Counted from the first letter of the stretch, positions 36,860-46,701 are shown. The stretch is 64,000 nucleotides of DNA from Pandoraea horticolens (GCF_902459555.1 NZ_CABPSM010000014.1:62001-126000); one strand, 5' to 3'. The notes: generated from the sequence alone by a model not told the origin. Translations and numbers: made by a program.

Positions 36860-36944
36860 TGCAGCCTCCTTGTCGCGCGCGGCGCTCAGGGGACGATCCG
36901 GATGGTGACGAACCCGGCGGGTAACGAACCGAACCTTAGGAACC

Positions 36945-38357
36945 TTAATCCTGGAGAAATCTTACCTTGACCTTGCGGCCCTTGACACGTCCATCTGCGA
37001 GCTTGCGCAATGCCGTCGGTGCGATGTCGCGATCCACGGCAATATACGTGAAGTTCTCCAGCACGTTGATCTTGCCGATCTGGGCGGCGGCAAAACCGGC
37101 CTCGCCGGTGAGGGCGCCGAGCACGTCGCCCGGACGGATCTTGTCCTTCTTGCCGCCAAGCATCTGCAGCGTGACCATCGGCGGCAGCAGGTGCCCGCTG
37201 CCCGACGGGGTGAGTTCCGAGAGCTTGTGCCACGGCACTTCGTGGCCCAGTGCGGCCTCGATGTTGCCGACGCGGCCCATCTCGTTCATCGATGCCAGAC
37301 TGAACGCCCAGCCTTCCTCGTCGGCGCGGCCTGTGCGGCCGATGCGGTGAACGTACACCTCGGGGTCGGGCGTCACGTCGACATTGACAACTGCTTCGAG
37401 CTGCGCGATGTCCAGCCCGCGCGCCGCCACGTCGGTGGCCACCAGCACGGAGCAACTACGGTTCGCGAACTGGATCAGCACCAGATCGCGCTCGCGCTGT
37501 TCCAGATCGCCGTGCAGCATCAGGGCGTGAAACCCCTCGGCGTGCAGCACGTCGGTGAGATCGCGGCATTGCGCTCGCGTATTGCAAAACGCGATGGTGC
37601 TCACCGGCCGGAAATGGTCGAGTAGTTGCCCCACGGCGTGCAGACGCTCGTTCTCGCTCACCTCATAGAAGCGCTGGCGAATCTTGCTCGCGTCGTGCTT
37701 CTCTTCCAGACGAATCTCGCGCGGCGTGCGCAGCAGGCGCTGAGCGAGCTTGCCGATGCCTTCCGGGTACGTGGCGGAGAAGAGCAGCGTTTGACGCGAA
37801 GCGGGCGTTTGACGCGCAACCGTGGCGATGTCGTCGAAAAAGCCCATATCCAGCATGCGATCGGCTTCGTCAAGCACCAGCGTCTTGATGTTGGCGAGCG
37901 AGAGCGTGCCGCGGTCCAGGTGATCCATGATGCGCCCCGGCGTGCCGACGATCACGTGGGCACCGTGGGCGAGGCTTTCCGCCTGCGGGCGCAGGGGCGA
38001 GCCGCCGCACAGGGTAAGCACTTTGATGTTGTCTTCGGCGCGCGCGATACGGCGTACCTCCTGCGCGACTTGCTCGGCGAGTTCGCGCGTGGGGCAGAGC
38101 ACGGCAGCCTGCACCGCGAAATCGCGGGCATCGACGCGCCGGAGCACGCCCAGCGCGAACGCGGCGGTCTTGCCGCTGCCGGTCTTGGCCTGCGCGATGA
38201 TGTCGTGGCCGGCGAGGATGTCGGGCAGAGACGCCTGCTGGATGGGCGTCATCGAGACGTAACCGAGCCGTGCGAGGTTCTCCTGCATGGCAGGCGAGAG
38301 CGGCAGGCTCGAGAAGGGGGCGCTGTCGTTGCGCGATTCGGTGGCTTTTGAGTTCAT
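36945..38357 (-). CDS. dbpA: ATP-dependent RNA helicase DbpA
   Basis: A 470-residue DEAD-box helicase. It has the Q motif (GYVSMTPIQQASLP), Walker A AKTGSGKT, DEAD in VLDEADRMLD, SAT in LFSATYP and HRIGRTGR. The C-terminal RNA-recognition-like DbpA domain (TLQMLGGKKDKIRPGDVLGAL and INVLENFTYIAVDRD) distinguishes it from RhlE/SrmB. DbpA binds hairpin 92 of 23S rRNA and helps assemble the large ribosomal subunit. The ATG at 38357 is preferred to one two codons upstream. It is divergent from the glutamate dehydrogenase gene. Confidence 0.93.
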   Translation of the reverse strand: MNSKATESRNDSAPFSSLPLSPAMQENLARLGYVSMTPIQQASLPDILAGHDIIAQAKTGSGKTAAFALGVLRRVDARDFAVQAAVLCPTRELAEQVAQEVRRIARAEDNIKVLTLCGGSPLRPQAESLAHGAHVIVGTPGRIMDHLDRGTLSLANIKTLVLDEADRMLDMGFFDDIATVARQTPASRQTLLFSATYPEGIGKLAQRLLRTPREIRLEEKHDASKIRQRFYEVSENERLHAVGQLLDHFRPVSTIAFCNTRAQCRDLTDVLHAEGFHALMLHGDLEQRERDLVLIQFANRSCSVLVATDVAARGLDIAQLEAVVNVDVTPDPEVYVHRIGRTGRADEEGWAFSLASMNEMGRVGNIEAALGHEVPWHKLSELTPSGSGHLLPPMVTLQMLGGKKDKIRPGDVLGALTGEAGFAAAQIGKINVLENFTYIAVDRDIAPTALRKLADGRVKGRKVKVRFLQD

Positions 38358-38487
38358 GCGCAATTATACCGGTCGGGTTGGGCCTGTTGCGCTCGCGTCA
38401 GGGTTCGCGACGTTGCCAGCCTGGGGCTGCCGGGCGTAGCATGGCTCTGCCTGTCGATGTCTCGTCCATTCCCGCTTGAGGTTGCCC

Positions 38488-41400
38488 ATGCCCGTGAATT
38501 CGGAAGAGAAAGTCCGCCAGCACATGGCGGAAGTCGTCACGATGGCCCGGGAGCGTGCGCCAGAGGTGGCTGCGCTGTTCGAACCCTTCGTACGGCATTA
38601 CTACGGTCTGGCCGATGCCGACGATGTCGTCTCGCGCAGTGTCGCCGATCTTTATGGCGCGGCGATGGCGCACTGGCAACTCGGCCAGAAATTCGTCTCC
38701 GGCGAGCCACGCATCCGCATCTATAACCCCACGCTCGATCAACACGGCTGGCATTGCAGCCATACCGTCATCGAAATCGTGAACGACGACATGCCGTTTC
38801 TCGTCGATTCCGTGACGATGGAGATCAACCGGCAGGGGCTGGCCCTGCACTCCGCGTTTCATCCGGTCTACCGTATCAGGCGCGACGCGGCAGGCAAGCG
38901 CCTCGCGGTGGTGCCGGGCAGCGGCCTCGTTCGGCCCGAGCCTGGAAGCACGCATGTTCCGTCCAATGGCGGGAGCAACGTGGGGGCATTGCTGGCGGCC
39001 GGTGCGTCGGATGTGGCGCCACAGAGCGACAGCGACACCACGGCCGACGACGGCCGTTTCGAATCGTATATCCATATAGAAGTCGACCGCTTCTCCGAGC
39101 CCGAGCGCATTCAGGCGCTGGCGGACGGCCTGCAACGTGTGCTTGGCGACGTGCGCGCTGCTGTCGAAGACTGGCGCGCGATGCAGGCGGCGGCTCATGC
39201 GGCCATCGAAGCTCTCGTGCAGCATGCCGGACGAAAGGGCGTGAGTTCGCAGGAGCGGGCGGAGATCGACGAAGCGCATGGATTCATCGGCTGGATGCTT
39301 GCCCGTCACTTCACCTTCCTCGGTTATCGAGACTATGAACTGATCGAGCGCGACGGCGAGCACTATCTGCAAGGGGTGGTGGGCACCGGTCTGGGCGTGC
39401 TTCGAGAGGCGCGGCGCGACGCCAGCACCCCCGACGTCACCCGTCTGTCGCCCGGCGCCATCGGCATCGTGCGGCAGAGTGCGCCAATTTTTCTGACGAA
39501 GGCGAATTCGCGGGCCAGCGTGCACCGCCCCGGCTATCTCGATTACGTGGGCGTCAAACGCTTCGACGCCCAGGGGCGCGTGTGCGGCGAGCGTCGTTTC
39601 CTGGGGCTCTACACGTCGACTGTCTACATGGTGCCGGTCGACGAAATTCCGTTCGTGCGCCGCAAGGTCGCCGAGGTGATCGGGCGCACCGGCTTCCTGC
39701 CGAACGGGCATCTGGCCAAGACGCTCGCCACGATTCTCGAACAATATCCGCGCGACGAACTTTTTCAGATCGAAGTCGACCAACTGGCCGATATCGCGCT
39801 GGGCATTCTGCGATTGCAGGAGCGTCAGCGCACGCGCTTGTTCGTGCGACGTGATCGCTTCGACCGCTTCGTGTCGTGTCTGGTGTTCGTGCCGCGCGAG
39901 AAATTCAACACCGATCTGCGCGTGCGCGTGCAGAACCTGTTGCAGACGGCCTATCACGGCACGAGCGTGGAATTCACGCCGCAACTCTCCGAGTCGATGC
40001 TCGCGCGTATTCACATCACCGTGCGCACCGAGCCGGGACACGTGCCGGACGTCGATGTCAACGAACTCGAAGCGAGCATCGTCGAGGCGACGCGCCGTTG
40101 GCAGGACGACCTGTCCGACGCACTGCGCGAACAGTTGGGCGAAGAGCGCGGCACGCGTGCACTGCGGCGCTTCGCGCAGGCGTTCCCTGCCGGGTATCGC
40201 GAAGATTACGCCGCCCGCGTGGCGGTGCGCGACGTCGAGTTGATCGAGCCGCTGCTGGCAGCCACGCCGACGGCCCGCGCCGGTGCCAGCGGCGCTACAC
40301 CGCTCGCCATGCAGCTCTACCGGCCGCTGGAGGCCTCGTCTGGCACGTTGCGCTTCAAGATCTATCAGGCGGGCGAGCCTATCGCGCTCTCGCGCAGCCT
40401 GCCAATGCTCGAGCACCTCGGCGTGCGGGTGAATGACGAGCGTCCGTACCGTATCGAGCCTGCCGACACGGGGGCCGTCTGGATGCACGACTTCGGTATG
40501 ACGAGTCTGGATGGTGCAGACGTCGATCTCGAGCACGCCCGCTCGCGCTTCGAAGATGCCTTCGCGCGCATCTGGGCCGGCGATGTCGAGAACGACGACC
40601 TCAATCGTCTGGTCTTGCAAGCCGGGCTGACGTGGCGAGAAGTGCGTATTCTGCGGGCGTACGCGAAATACATCCGTCAGGTGGGTTCGACCTTCAGCAA
40701 CGCGTATATCGAGAGTGCGCTGACCGGAAACCCGTCGATTGCCGGCGTGCTCGTGCGTCTGTTCCTCGCCCGTTTCGATCCGGCGCTGAGCGAGCCTATG
40801 CGCTCGTCGCAGGCAGAGCGGCTGCGCGCACAGATTCATGCGGCGCTCGAAGACGTTCCCAATCTCGACGAAGATCGCATTCTGCGTCAATTCCTTGGCG
40901 TGTTCGAAGCGACGTTGCGCACCAACTACTTCCAGACGGGCAAGGACGGTGTCACGCAAAAGACATACCTGTCGTTCAAGTTCGATCCATCGAAGGTACC
41001 GGGCCTGCCCGACCCGAAGCCGATGTTCGAGATCTGGGTGTACTCGCCACGTGTGGAAGGTGTGCATCTGCGCGGCGGACGCGTCGCGCGTGGCGGCCTG
41101 CGCTGGTCGGATCGCCGCGAGGACTTCCGCACCGAGGTACTGGGTTTGGTCAAGGCGCAGATGGTGAAGAACACCGTGATCGTGCCGGTCGGCTCGAAGG
41201 GCGGCTTCGTGGTGAAACAACCGCCGTCGCCGGGCGACCGGGATGCTTATCTGGCCGAGGGCGTGGCGTGTTACCAGATGTTCCTGCGCGGCTTGCTCGA
41301 TCTGACCGACAACTATGTCGACGGCCAGCTGGTGCCGCCGCCGCAAACCGTGCGTATCGACGGCGACGACCCCTATCTCGTGGTCGCGGCCGACAAGGGC

Positions 41401-43512
41401 ACGGCCACCTTCTCCGATTACGCCAATGCCATTTCGGCGGAGTACGGTTTCTGGCTTGGCGATGCTTTCGCGTCGGGCGGCTCGGTCGGGTACGACCACA
41501 AGAAGATGGCCATCACGGCACGCGGCGCCTGGGAGTCGGTGAAGCGTCACTTCAGCGAGATCGGCGTCGACACCCAGACGCAGGACTTCACCGTCGTCGG
41601 CATCGGCGACATGTCGGGCGACGTCTTCGGCAACGGCATGTTGCTCTCGAAACACATCCGGCTCGTGGCGGCGTTCGATCATCGGCACGTTTTCCTCGAC
41701 CCGAACCCCGACGCGGCGACGTCGTTCGCCGAGCGCGAGCGCATGTTCCGGCTGCCACGCTCCAGTTGGGCCGATTACGACACGAGTCTCATCTCGGAGG
41801 GCGGCGGTGTGTTTCCCCGCACGGCCAAGGCGATTGCACTCTCACCGCAGGTGCGTGAATTGATCGGTACCGAGGCGACGGAAATGCCGCCGAACGACCT
41901 GTTGCGCGCACTATTGAAAGCCCCCGTCGATCTGCTCTACAACGGCGGCATCGGCACGTACGTGAAAGCGAGTCCCGAGACACACGCACAAGTGGGTGAC
42001 CGCGCCAACGACAGTCTGCGGGTGAACGGTGCAGAGCTGCGCTGCAAGGTCGTGGCCGAGGGCGGCAATCTTGGGCTCACGCAACTCGGGCGCATCGAGT
42101 ACGCGCAGCACGGTGGGCGCATCAACACGGATGCCATCGATAACTCGGCGGGCGTCGATTGCTCCGATCACGAGGTCAACATCAAGATTCTGCTGGGTCT
42201 GGTGGTGGCCGATGGCGAAATGACGCTCAAGCAGCGCAACACGTTGCTCGCGGAAATGACGGAAGAAGTTGGTACGCTCGTGCTGCGCGACAACTATTTG
42301 CAGACGCAGGCTTTGTCGCTGGGACGGTTGCGCGCGGCGGCGGCGCTCGACGACGACGCGCGCTTCATGCGCTATCTCGAGCGGGCACAGCGGCTGGTGC
42401 GCGCCATTGAGTTTCTGCCCGACGACGAAGCACTCGACGCGCGTCGCGCGGCCGGGGCGGGGCTGACGTCGCCGGAGCGCGCGGTGCTCATGGCGTATAG
42501 CAAGATGTGGCTCTACGACGTACTGCTCGCAAGCGATCTGCCCGATGCCGACTTCGTTGCCGAGGAGTTGCCGTCCTACTTCCCCACGCCGCTGGCGAGC
42601 CGATGCGGCGCGGCGATGCTGCGTCACCCGCTCAAACGCGAAATTCTCGCCACGATGCACGCCAACGCGCTCGTGAACCGGGCAGGGGTGACGTTCGTGC
42701 ACCGGTTGAGCGAGGAGACCGGCGCGGAGCCGGCCGACGTTGTGCGGGCCAGTCTGGCGGCGCGCGGCGCCTATGGCCTCGATGCGCTATGGCGCGAGGT
42801 CGATGCGCTCGACGCACGGGTCTCGCACGAAACACAGGCGTCGCTCTTTACGGCCATCGCACAATGGCACGAGCAGGCGACGTTGTGGTTCCTGCGCCGG
42901 CGGCTGGGCGATGTGCCGCAGACCGTCGAGCGGTTGCGCGGTGTGCTCGATCCGATTCTGCCGACGCTCGACACGTTGGTCAGCGGTGAGGCGGCTGAGG
43001 ATGCGCGCCTCAAGGCGCAGGCGATGATCGACGCTGGTGTGCCGCTGTCGCTTGCACAAACGGCGGCGGGGATCGGCGCGCGAATGGCATTGCTCGACAT
43101 CGCGGAAGTGGCCAGCACCAGCGCGCGCGAGCCGGCGCTTGCCGCGCAGGTGTATTTCTCGCTCGATGCGCCGCTCGGCTATGGCTGGTTGCAGACCGGC
43201 ATACTGGGTTTGCCGATGCAGACGCACTGGCAACGGCTCGCGCGTGCCACGTTGCTCGAGGAGTTGTCGGTGCTTAGGCGGCGTTTGACGGCCAGCGTGC
43301 TCGACGGCGGGGCGCGGGCAGAGGCCGCCGTTCACGCTGCCGACGTCGCCGACGCGAGTCCGGCAGGCAGACTGGTCGCCGGGTGGCAGCACGCGCATGC
43401 CGAGGCGTTGGCGCGTTATCACCGCGTGCTTGCCGATCAGGTGGCCGTGGGCAATACCGATCTCGCCATGCTGTCGGTGAGTCTGAAGGCATTGGCGGAG
43501 GTCGGGCGCTGA
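38488..43512 (+). CDS. Large NAD-specific glutamate dehydrogenase
   Basis: At 1674 residues this matches the roughly 180-kDa NAD-GDH (L-glutamate to 2-oxoglutarate plus ammonia, catabolic). The N-terminal part (1-700) holds ACT-like regulatory domains. The catalytic domain shows GGLRWSDRREDFRTEVLGL, KNTVIVPVGSKGGFVVK, the NAD-domain stretch VVGIGDMSGDVFGNGML and VVAEGGNLGLTQLGRIEY. The C-terminus is a helical domain. ATG at 38488 is used; the upstream in-frame TTG at 38476 is unlikely. The gene stands alone. It links with the D-amino acid genes and icd by metabolism at 2-oxoglutarate, not by operon structure. Confidence 0.95.
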   Translation: MPVNSEEKVRQHMAEVVTMARERAPEVAALFEPFVRHYYGLADADDVVSRSVADLYGAAMAHWQLGQKFVSGEPRIRIYNPTLDQHGWHCSHTVIEIVNDDMPFLVDSVTMEINRQGLALHSAFHPVYRIRRDAAGKRLAVVPGSGLVRPEPGSTHVPSNGGSNVGALLAAGASDVAPQSDSDTTADDGRFESYIHIEVDRFSEPERIQALADGLQRVLGDVRAAVEDWRAMQAAAHAAIEALVQHAGRKGVSSQERAEIDEAHGFIGWMLARHFTFLGYRDYELIERDGEHYLQGVVGTGLGVLREARRDASTPDVTRLSPGAIGIVRQSAPIFLTKANSRASVHRPGYLDYVGVKRFDAQGRVCGERRFLGLYTSTVYMVPVDEIPFVRRKVAEVIGRTGFLPNGHLAKTLATILEQYPRDELFQIEVDQLADIALGILRLQERQRTRLFVRRDRFDRFVSCLVFVPREKFNTDLRVRVQNLLQTAYHGTSVEFTPQLSESMLARIHITVRTEPGHVPDVDVNELEASIVEATRRWQDDLSDALREQLGEERGTRALRRFAQAFPAGYREDYAARVAVRDVELIEPLLAATPTARAGASGATPLAMQLYRPLEASSGTLRFKIYQAGEPIALSRSLPMLEHLGVRVNDERPYRIEPADTGAVWMHDFGMTSLDGADVDLEHARSRFEDAFARIWAGDVENDDLNRLVLQAGLTWREVRILRAYAKYIRQVGSTFSNAYIESALTGNPSIAGVLVRLFLARFDPALSEPMRSSQAERLRAQIHAALEDVPNLDEDRILRQFLGVFEATLRTNYFQTGKDGVTQKTYLSFKFDPSKVPGLPDPKPMFEIWVYSPRVEGVHLRGGRVARGGLRWSDRREDFRTEVLGLVKAQMVKNTVIVPVGSKGGFVVKQPPSPGDRDAYLAEGVACYQMFLRGLLDLTDNYVDGQLVPPPQTVRIDGDDPYLVVAADKGTATFSDYANAISAEYGFWLGDAFASGGSVGYDHKKMAITARGAWESVKRHFSEIGVDTQTQDFTVVGIGDMSGDVFGNGMLLSKHIRLVAAFDHRHVFLDPNPDAATSFAERERMFRLPRSSWADYDTSLISEGGGVFPRTAKAIALSPQVRELIGTEATEMPPNDLLRALLKAPVDLLYNGGIGTYVKASPETHAQVGDRANDSLRVNGAELRCKVVAEGGNLGLTQLGRIEYAQHGGRINTDAIDNSAGVDCSDHEVNIKILLGLVVADGEMTLKQRNTLLAEMTEEVGTLVLRDNYLQTQALSLGRLRAAAALDDDARFMRYLERAQRLVRAIEFLPDDEALDARRAAGAGLTSPERAVLMAYSKMWLYDVLLASDLPDADFVAEELPSYFPTPLASRCGAAMLRHPLKREILATMHANALVNRAGVTFVHRLSEETGAEPADVVRASLAARGAYGLDALWREVDALDARVSHETQASLFTAIAQWHEQATLWFLRRRLGDVPQTVERLRGVLDPILPTLDTLVSGEAAEDARLKAQAMIDAGVPLSLAQTAAGIGARMALLDIAEVASTSAREPALAAQVYFSLDAPLGYGWLQTGILGLPMQTHWQRLARATLLEELSVLRRRLTASVLDGGARAEAAVHAADVADASPAGRLVAGWQHAHAEALARYHRVLADQVAVGNTDLAMLSVSLKALAEVGR

Positions 43513-43705
43513 CGTTTGGCGGATGGCGGTGGGTGTGATGTGACGAGGGGTTCCGGGCGCGGTCACGATCGAGAGATCGATGGCTTTGCCGGGATTGCAT
43601 ATGCGGCGGGCGCGGAATTCCTTGTGGCGAATCGTTGGTTGGGCGCGCGGCCCACGGATGATGTAATCGACACGGTTATTCGTTTTTCACCGTAGAGGAC
43701 ACCCC

Positions 43706-44728
43706 GTGGGTCGTAGACGTTTTCTCTCCGGCGCGCTTCGTCTGGCGGGCGCTGCCGCGTTTGGTTTACCGCCGCTAGCCGTTTCCAGGCGTGCCTATTC
43801 CCGTGACGAATTTCGTGCCGCGCAGGCGATTCCCTCGGGCGTGACGCTGCGCGTCGGTCTGGCGAGCCGTCTCGGCCCAGACGTTCAGCTTCAGATCGCG
43901 GGTGCGTTGCGAGACCTGCCTTATCGCATCGAGTGGGCGAGTTTCGATGCGGCGCCGCCAGCGCTTGAGGCGCTGCTCAGCGGACATATCGACGTTTTCT
44001 CGGGGGGCGACACACCAACGCTGGCGATTGCCGCACGGCCGGGCAACGCCTTCGTTGTGGGGGCACAGAACAATGGCCTGTACGGGGCGCTGCTGGTGCG
44101 TGGCGATTCGCCGCTGCACCAGGTCAGCGAACTCAAGGGCAAGCGCGTGGCGGTCTTTCGCGGCTCGGGCTTCCACAATAGTCTCGTGTCGATCATCGAG
44201 CAGGCGGGTTTGCGCTGGCAGGATATCGAGCCGGTCTATCTGACACCGGCCGACGGTCTTGCGGGACTCATCGGCGGCAAGGTCGATGCCTGGGGCATCT
44301 GGGACCCGAATGCGGCGATTGCACAGCGCCAATACGGGGCGCGCATCCTCGCGACACCTCAGCGCCTGTCGTACGCCTTCCAATTTGCCAGCAAGTCCGT
44401 GCTTGGCGACAGCGCCCGTCGCGCCGCCTTGCAGGACTATCTCGTGCGGGCACAGACCGCTGCCGATTGGGTTCGGACGCATGCGCAGGCATGGGCGGGC
44501 AAACAGGTCGAAACCGCACGTCTGTCGCCTGACGCTGCCGCGCTTGCCGCGAGCCGCACGGGCGGGCAGTTCACCCCCATCGACGACGCGCTCATCGCCA
44601 CCGTGCAGCAGGAAGCCGAGCGCTTCGCGTCGCTCGGCATCATCGCGCGGCCCGTGGAGGTGCGCCCCGTCTTCGATGCCCGTTTCAACACCGTATTGGC
44701 GGCGGCTGCCGCGCGTGCGACGGCGTGA
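43706..44728 (+). CDS. SsuA-like sulfonate/nitrate ABC binding protein
   Basis: A 340-residue exported protein with an RRRFLSGALRLAG N-terminus that looks like a Tat signal. The domain is SsuA/NMT1-type (ALEALLSGHIDVFSGGDTPTLAI, GVLVGAQNNG-like VVGAQNNGLYGALLV, KGKRVAVFRGSGFH, and GIWDPNAAIAQ). It likely binds an alkanesulfonate or similar sulfur compound. The start is GTG at 43706. No permease (SsuC) or ATPase (SsuB) follows; instead an OsmC-like gene and a flavin monooxygenase follow on the same strand, which supports a sulfur-scavenging role. Confidence 0.85.
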   Translation: MGRRRFLSGALRLAGAAAFGLPPLAVSRRAYSRDEFRAAQAIPSGVTLRVGLASRLGPDVQLQIAGALRDLPYRIEWASFDAAPPALEALLSGHIDVFSGGDTPTLAIAARPGNAFVVGAQNNGLYGALLVRGDSPLHQVSELKGKRVAVFRGSGFHNSLVSIIEQAGLRWQDIEPVYLTPADGLAGLIGGKVDAWGIWDPNAAIAQRQYGARILATPQRLSYAFQFASKSVLGDSARRAALQDYLVRAQTAADWVRTHAQAWAGKQVETARLSPDAAALAASRTGGQFTPIDDALIATVQQEAERFASLGIIARPVEVRPVFDARFNTVLAAAAARATA

Positions 44729-44801
44729 GGGTGTCGCCTGTTTTCCTTGTCCTCGCGCCGTTCATCCCATTCATTTCATCGACTTCATCGAAGAGGTTTT
44801 C

Positions 44802-45335
44802 GTGAGCAACTTGCGTGAATATCTGCTGCAAAAGAAAGGCGCCGTGACAAGCTGGCGCAACAAGATTCGCGACGACGGTTCGCAACCCGCGCAACTGAGC
44901 GCGCGTGTGAGCGCCGAAGGTCGCACGGGCGTGCGCCGCATCCGCGTGCGCGACTTCCAGATCATCTTCGATAGCGGGCCCGAACTGGCGGGGCATTCGC
45001 TGGGCCCAGGTTCGCAGGAGATGCAGCTCGGCGTGCTGGGTACCTGCCTCACGCACATTTTTCTGACGCAGGCGGCGTTGCAGGACGTGCCGCTCGATGC
45101 GATCAATGTCGAGGTGACGGCCTACATCGATCACCGTGCCGGGCAGCCGGGTTTCGAGAACGTGCCGGTCTATCCGGTCAACGTGCGCTACACGGCGCAT
45201 ATCGAATCGCCCGCGTCGCGCGAACAGATCGCGGCGCTGCACGAAGCGGTTGAGCGCACCTGCCCGATCTACAACTTCCTGATCAACCCGCAGACGATTC
45301 AGGGCCAGATCGAGCACACCCGCACTGCCGCGTGA
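44802..45335 (+). CDS. OsmC-family protein
   Basis: A 177-residue OsmC/Ohr-fold protein. The two redox cysteines are in LGTCLTHIFLTQ and RTCPIYNFL, as in thiol-dependent hydroperoxide reductases. It starts with GTG at 44802 behind an AAGAGG site; a longer frame from 44259 is a shadow of the upstream gene. Position between a sulfonate-type binding protein and an SsuD-like monooxygenase suggests it protects against or processes sulfur intermediates or peroxides made by the flavin enzyme. This role is inference. Confidence 0.83.
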   Translation: MSNLREYLLQKKGAVTSWRNKIRDDGSQPAQLSARVSAEGRTGVRRIRVRDFQIIFDSGPELAGHSLGPGSQEMQLGVLGTCLTHIFLTQAALQDVPLDAINVEVTAYIDHRAGQPGFENVPVYPVNVRYTAHIESPASREQIAALHEAVERTCPIYNFLINPQTIQGQIEHTRTAA

Positions 45336-45378
45336 GCGTATGGAACGACTTCCGGCGTGGGCTGCGTTCACGCTGGCT

Positions 45379-45408
45379 GATGTTGATCGATGTTGATTGA
45401 TGCTGATT
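45379..45408 (+). repeat. Three 10-bp tandem repeats before the monooxygenase gene
   Basis: GATGTTGATC, GATGTTGATT and GATGCTGATT stand head to tail in the 88-bp gap, ending 15 bp before the start codon. Possible slippage product or regulator half-sites. Confidence 0.6.
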
Positions 45409-45423
45409 TAGGAAACACCTGTC

Positions 45424-46539
45424 ATGCCCATCGAGATCCTCGGCACGGTGTCGCACAGCCGTGTCACTGAGACGACCGGATTGCGCGGCGCCAGTGCCTT
45501 TGAACCGGAGTACATCGCGGCGGTAGCACGCGCCCACGAGCAGGCAGGGTACGACCGTGTGCTGATCGGACACGAGTCATGGCGTCCGGACGCGTTCCAG
45601 ATTGCCGCCTATGTGCTGTATCAGACGTCGAGGCTCGGCGCGCTAGTGGCACATCGCCCCGGCTTCACGCAACCGACGCTGGCTGCGCGTCAGGCGCTCA
45701 CGCTGGAGCGACTGGCCGGGGCAGGGCGCGTGGCGTTGCACATCGTCACCGGAGGCGACGAAGCAGATCAGCGTCGTGACGGCGATGAGGTGCCGCACGA
45801 CGCCCGCTATGTGCGAACCGACGAGTATCTCGACGTACTCAAACGCGTGTGGCGCGAACCGTCCACGTTCTCTCACCACGGCGACTTCTATCGTGTCGAT
45901 GGTGCGTTTTCGGCGGTCAAGCCGCACCATCCCGATTCGATCGAGCTGTCGTTCGCGGGGGCGTCGGACGGGGCGGTGCGCGTTGGCGCCAAGCATGCCG
46001 ACATCTATATGCTCTGGGGCGAGCCGCTTGCACCGACACAGGCGTTCGTCGAGCGGGTTCGGGGCGAAGCGGCGCGACACGGGCGGCAAGTCCGTTTCAG
46101 CGTATCGCAGCGCCCGATTCTTGGGGCGACCGAAGCCGAGGCGTGGGAGCGCGCCGAGCATATCTTCGAGACATCGCGCCGTGAACTCGAGGCGGCCGCG
46201 AAGGCGGATGGCCCGCAGTTCTCGTCCCCGGTACGCAGCTCCGTCGGCGCGAAACGGCTCGACGCCGTGGCGCAGGAGCAGGACGTGGCTGACGAACGCC
46301 TCTGGCTCAAGTACACGCGGCTGCTTGGCGCGGGCGGCTCAACGTCGGCACTGGTCGGCACGCCGGAGCAAGTGGCGCAGGCCTATCTTCGTTACTACGA
46401 CATTGGCGTGAGCGCCTTCTACATTCGCGGCTGGAATCTGCTCGACGACACCCTGGCGTATGGCCAGACGCTCATTCCCCTGCTGCGCGAAGGCGCGGCC
46501 GAGAGGGACCGGGCGCGCGGGAATGTGGCCAATCGGTAG
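45424..46539 (+). CDS. LLM-class flavin-dependent monooxygenase (SsuD-like)
   Basis: A 371-residue luciferase-like monooxygenase, close to alkanesulfonate monooxygenase SsuD: EQAGYDRVLIGHESWRPD, GALVAHRPGFTQPTLAARQ, RVALHIVTGGDEADQRRDGD, RYVRTDEYLDVLKRVW and the C-terminal SALVGTPEQVAQAYLRYYDIGV (quoted in part). It uses reduced FMN and O2 to release sulfite from sulfonates, or to oxidise a related sulfur compound. A flavin reductase is not adjacent. It is third in the binding protein-OsmC-monooxygenase set, which supports sulfur-starvation metabolism. Confidence 0.9.
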   Translation: MPIEILGTVSHSRVTETTGLRGASAFEPEYIAAVARAHEQAGYDRVLIGHESWRPDAFQIAAYVLYQTSRLGALVAHRPGFTQPTLAARQALTLERLAGAGRVALHIVTGGDEADQRRDGDEVPHDARYVRTDEYLDVLKRVWREPSTFSHHGDFYRVDGAFSAVKPHHPDSIELSFAGASDGAVRVGAKHADIYMLWGEPLAPTQAFVERVRGEAARHGRQVRFSVSQRPILGATEAEAWERAEHIFETSRRELEAAAKADGPQFSSPVRSSVGAKRLDAVAQEQDVADERLWLKYTRLLGAGGSTSALVGTPEQVAQAYLRYYDIGVSAFYIRGWNLLDDTLAYGQTLIPLLREGAAERDRARGNVANR

Positions 46540-46604
46540 CTGAAAATCCGGTTCGCCGTCATTTTTTAAGCGTTTACACAAAAAACGCGAAACGGCGTAT
46601 CATC

Positions 46605-46617
46605 CGGGAAAACCCTA
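46605..46617 (+). promoter_or_regulatory. CGGGAAAACCCTA operator-like site upstream of MFS gene
   Basis: The same 13 bases occur at 14753-14765 before the DUF3563 gene. The core GGG-AAAA-CCC is a dyad. Here it lies 85 bp before the MFS start and follows a TATCAT that could be a -10 box. Confidence 0.35.
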
Positions 46618-46701
46618 GGATCGAGTTGACCTATGCGCATGCTTGCCCGGCGCGTGGGTTGGCGCTTCCTGGGGTTTCGTCGATTCTTGATCCCCTGTGC
46701 A

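Noticed and set aside
38398-41688. 1096-residue open frame antisense to the NAD-GDH gene
   Set aside because: It lies wholly opposite a strongly supported gene, is rich in His/Arg/Asp as typical antisense frames of GC-rich genes, and shows no domain or ribosome site.
43706-44801. A full ssuEADCB-type operon
   Set aside because: Only the binding protein and a monooxygenase are present; permease, ATPase and flavin reductase genes are absent from the window.
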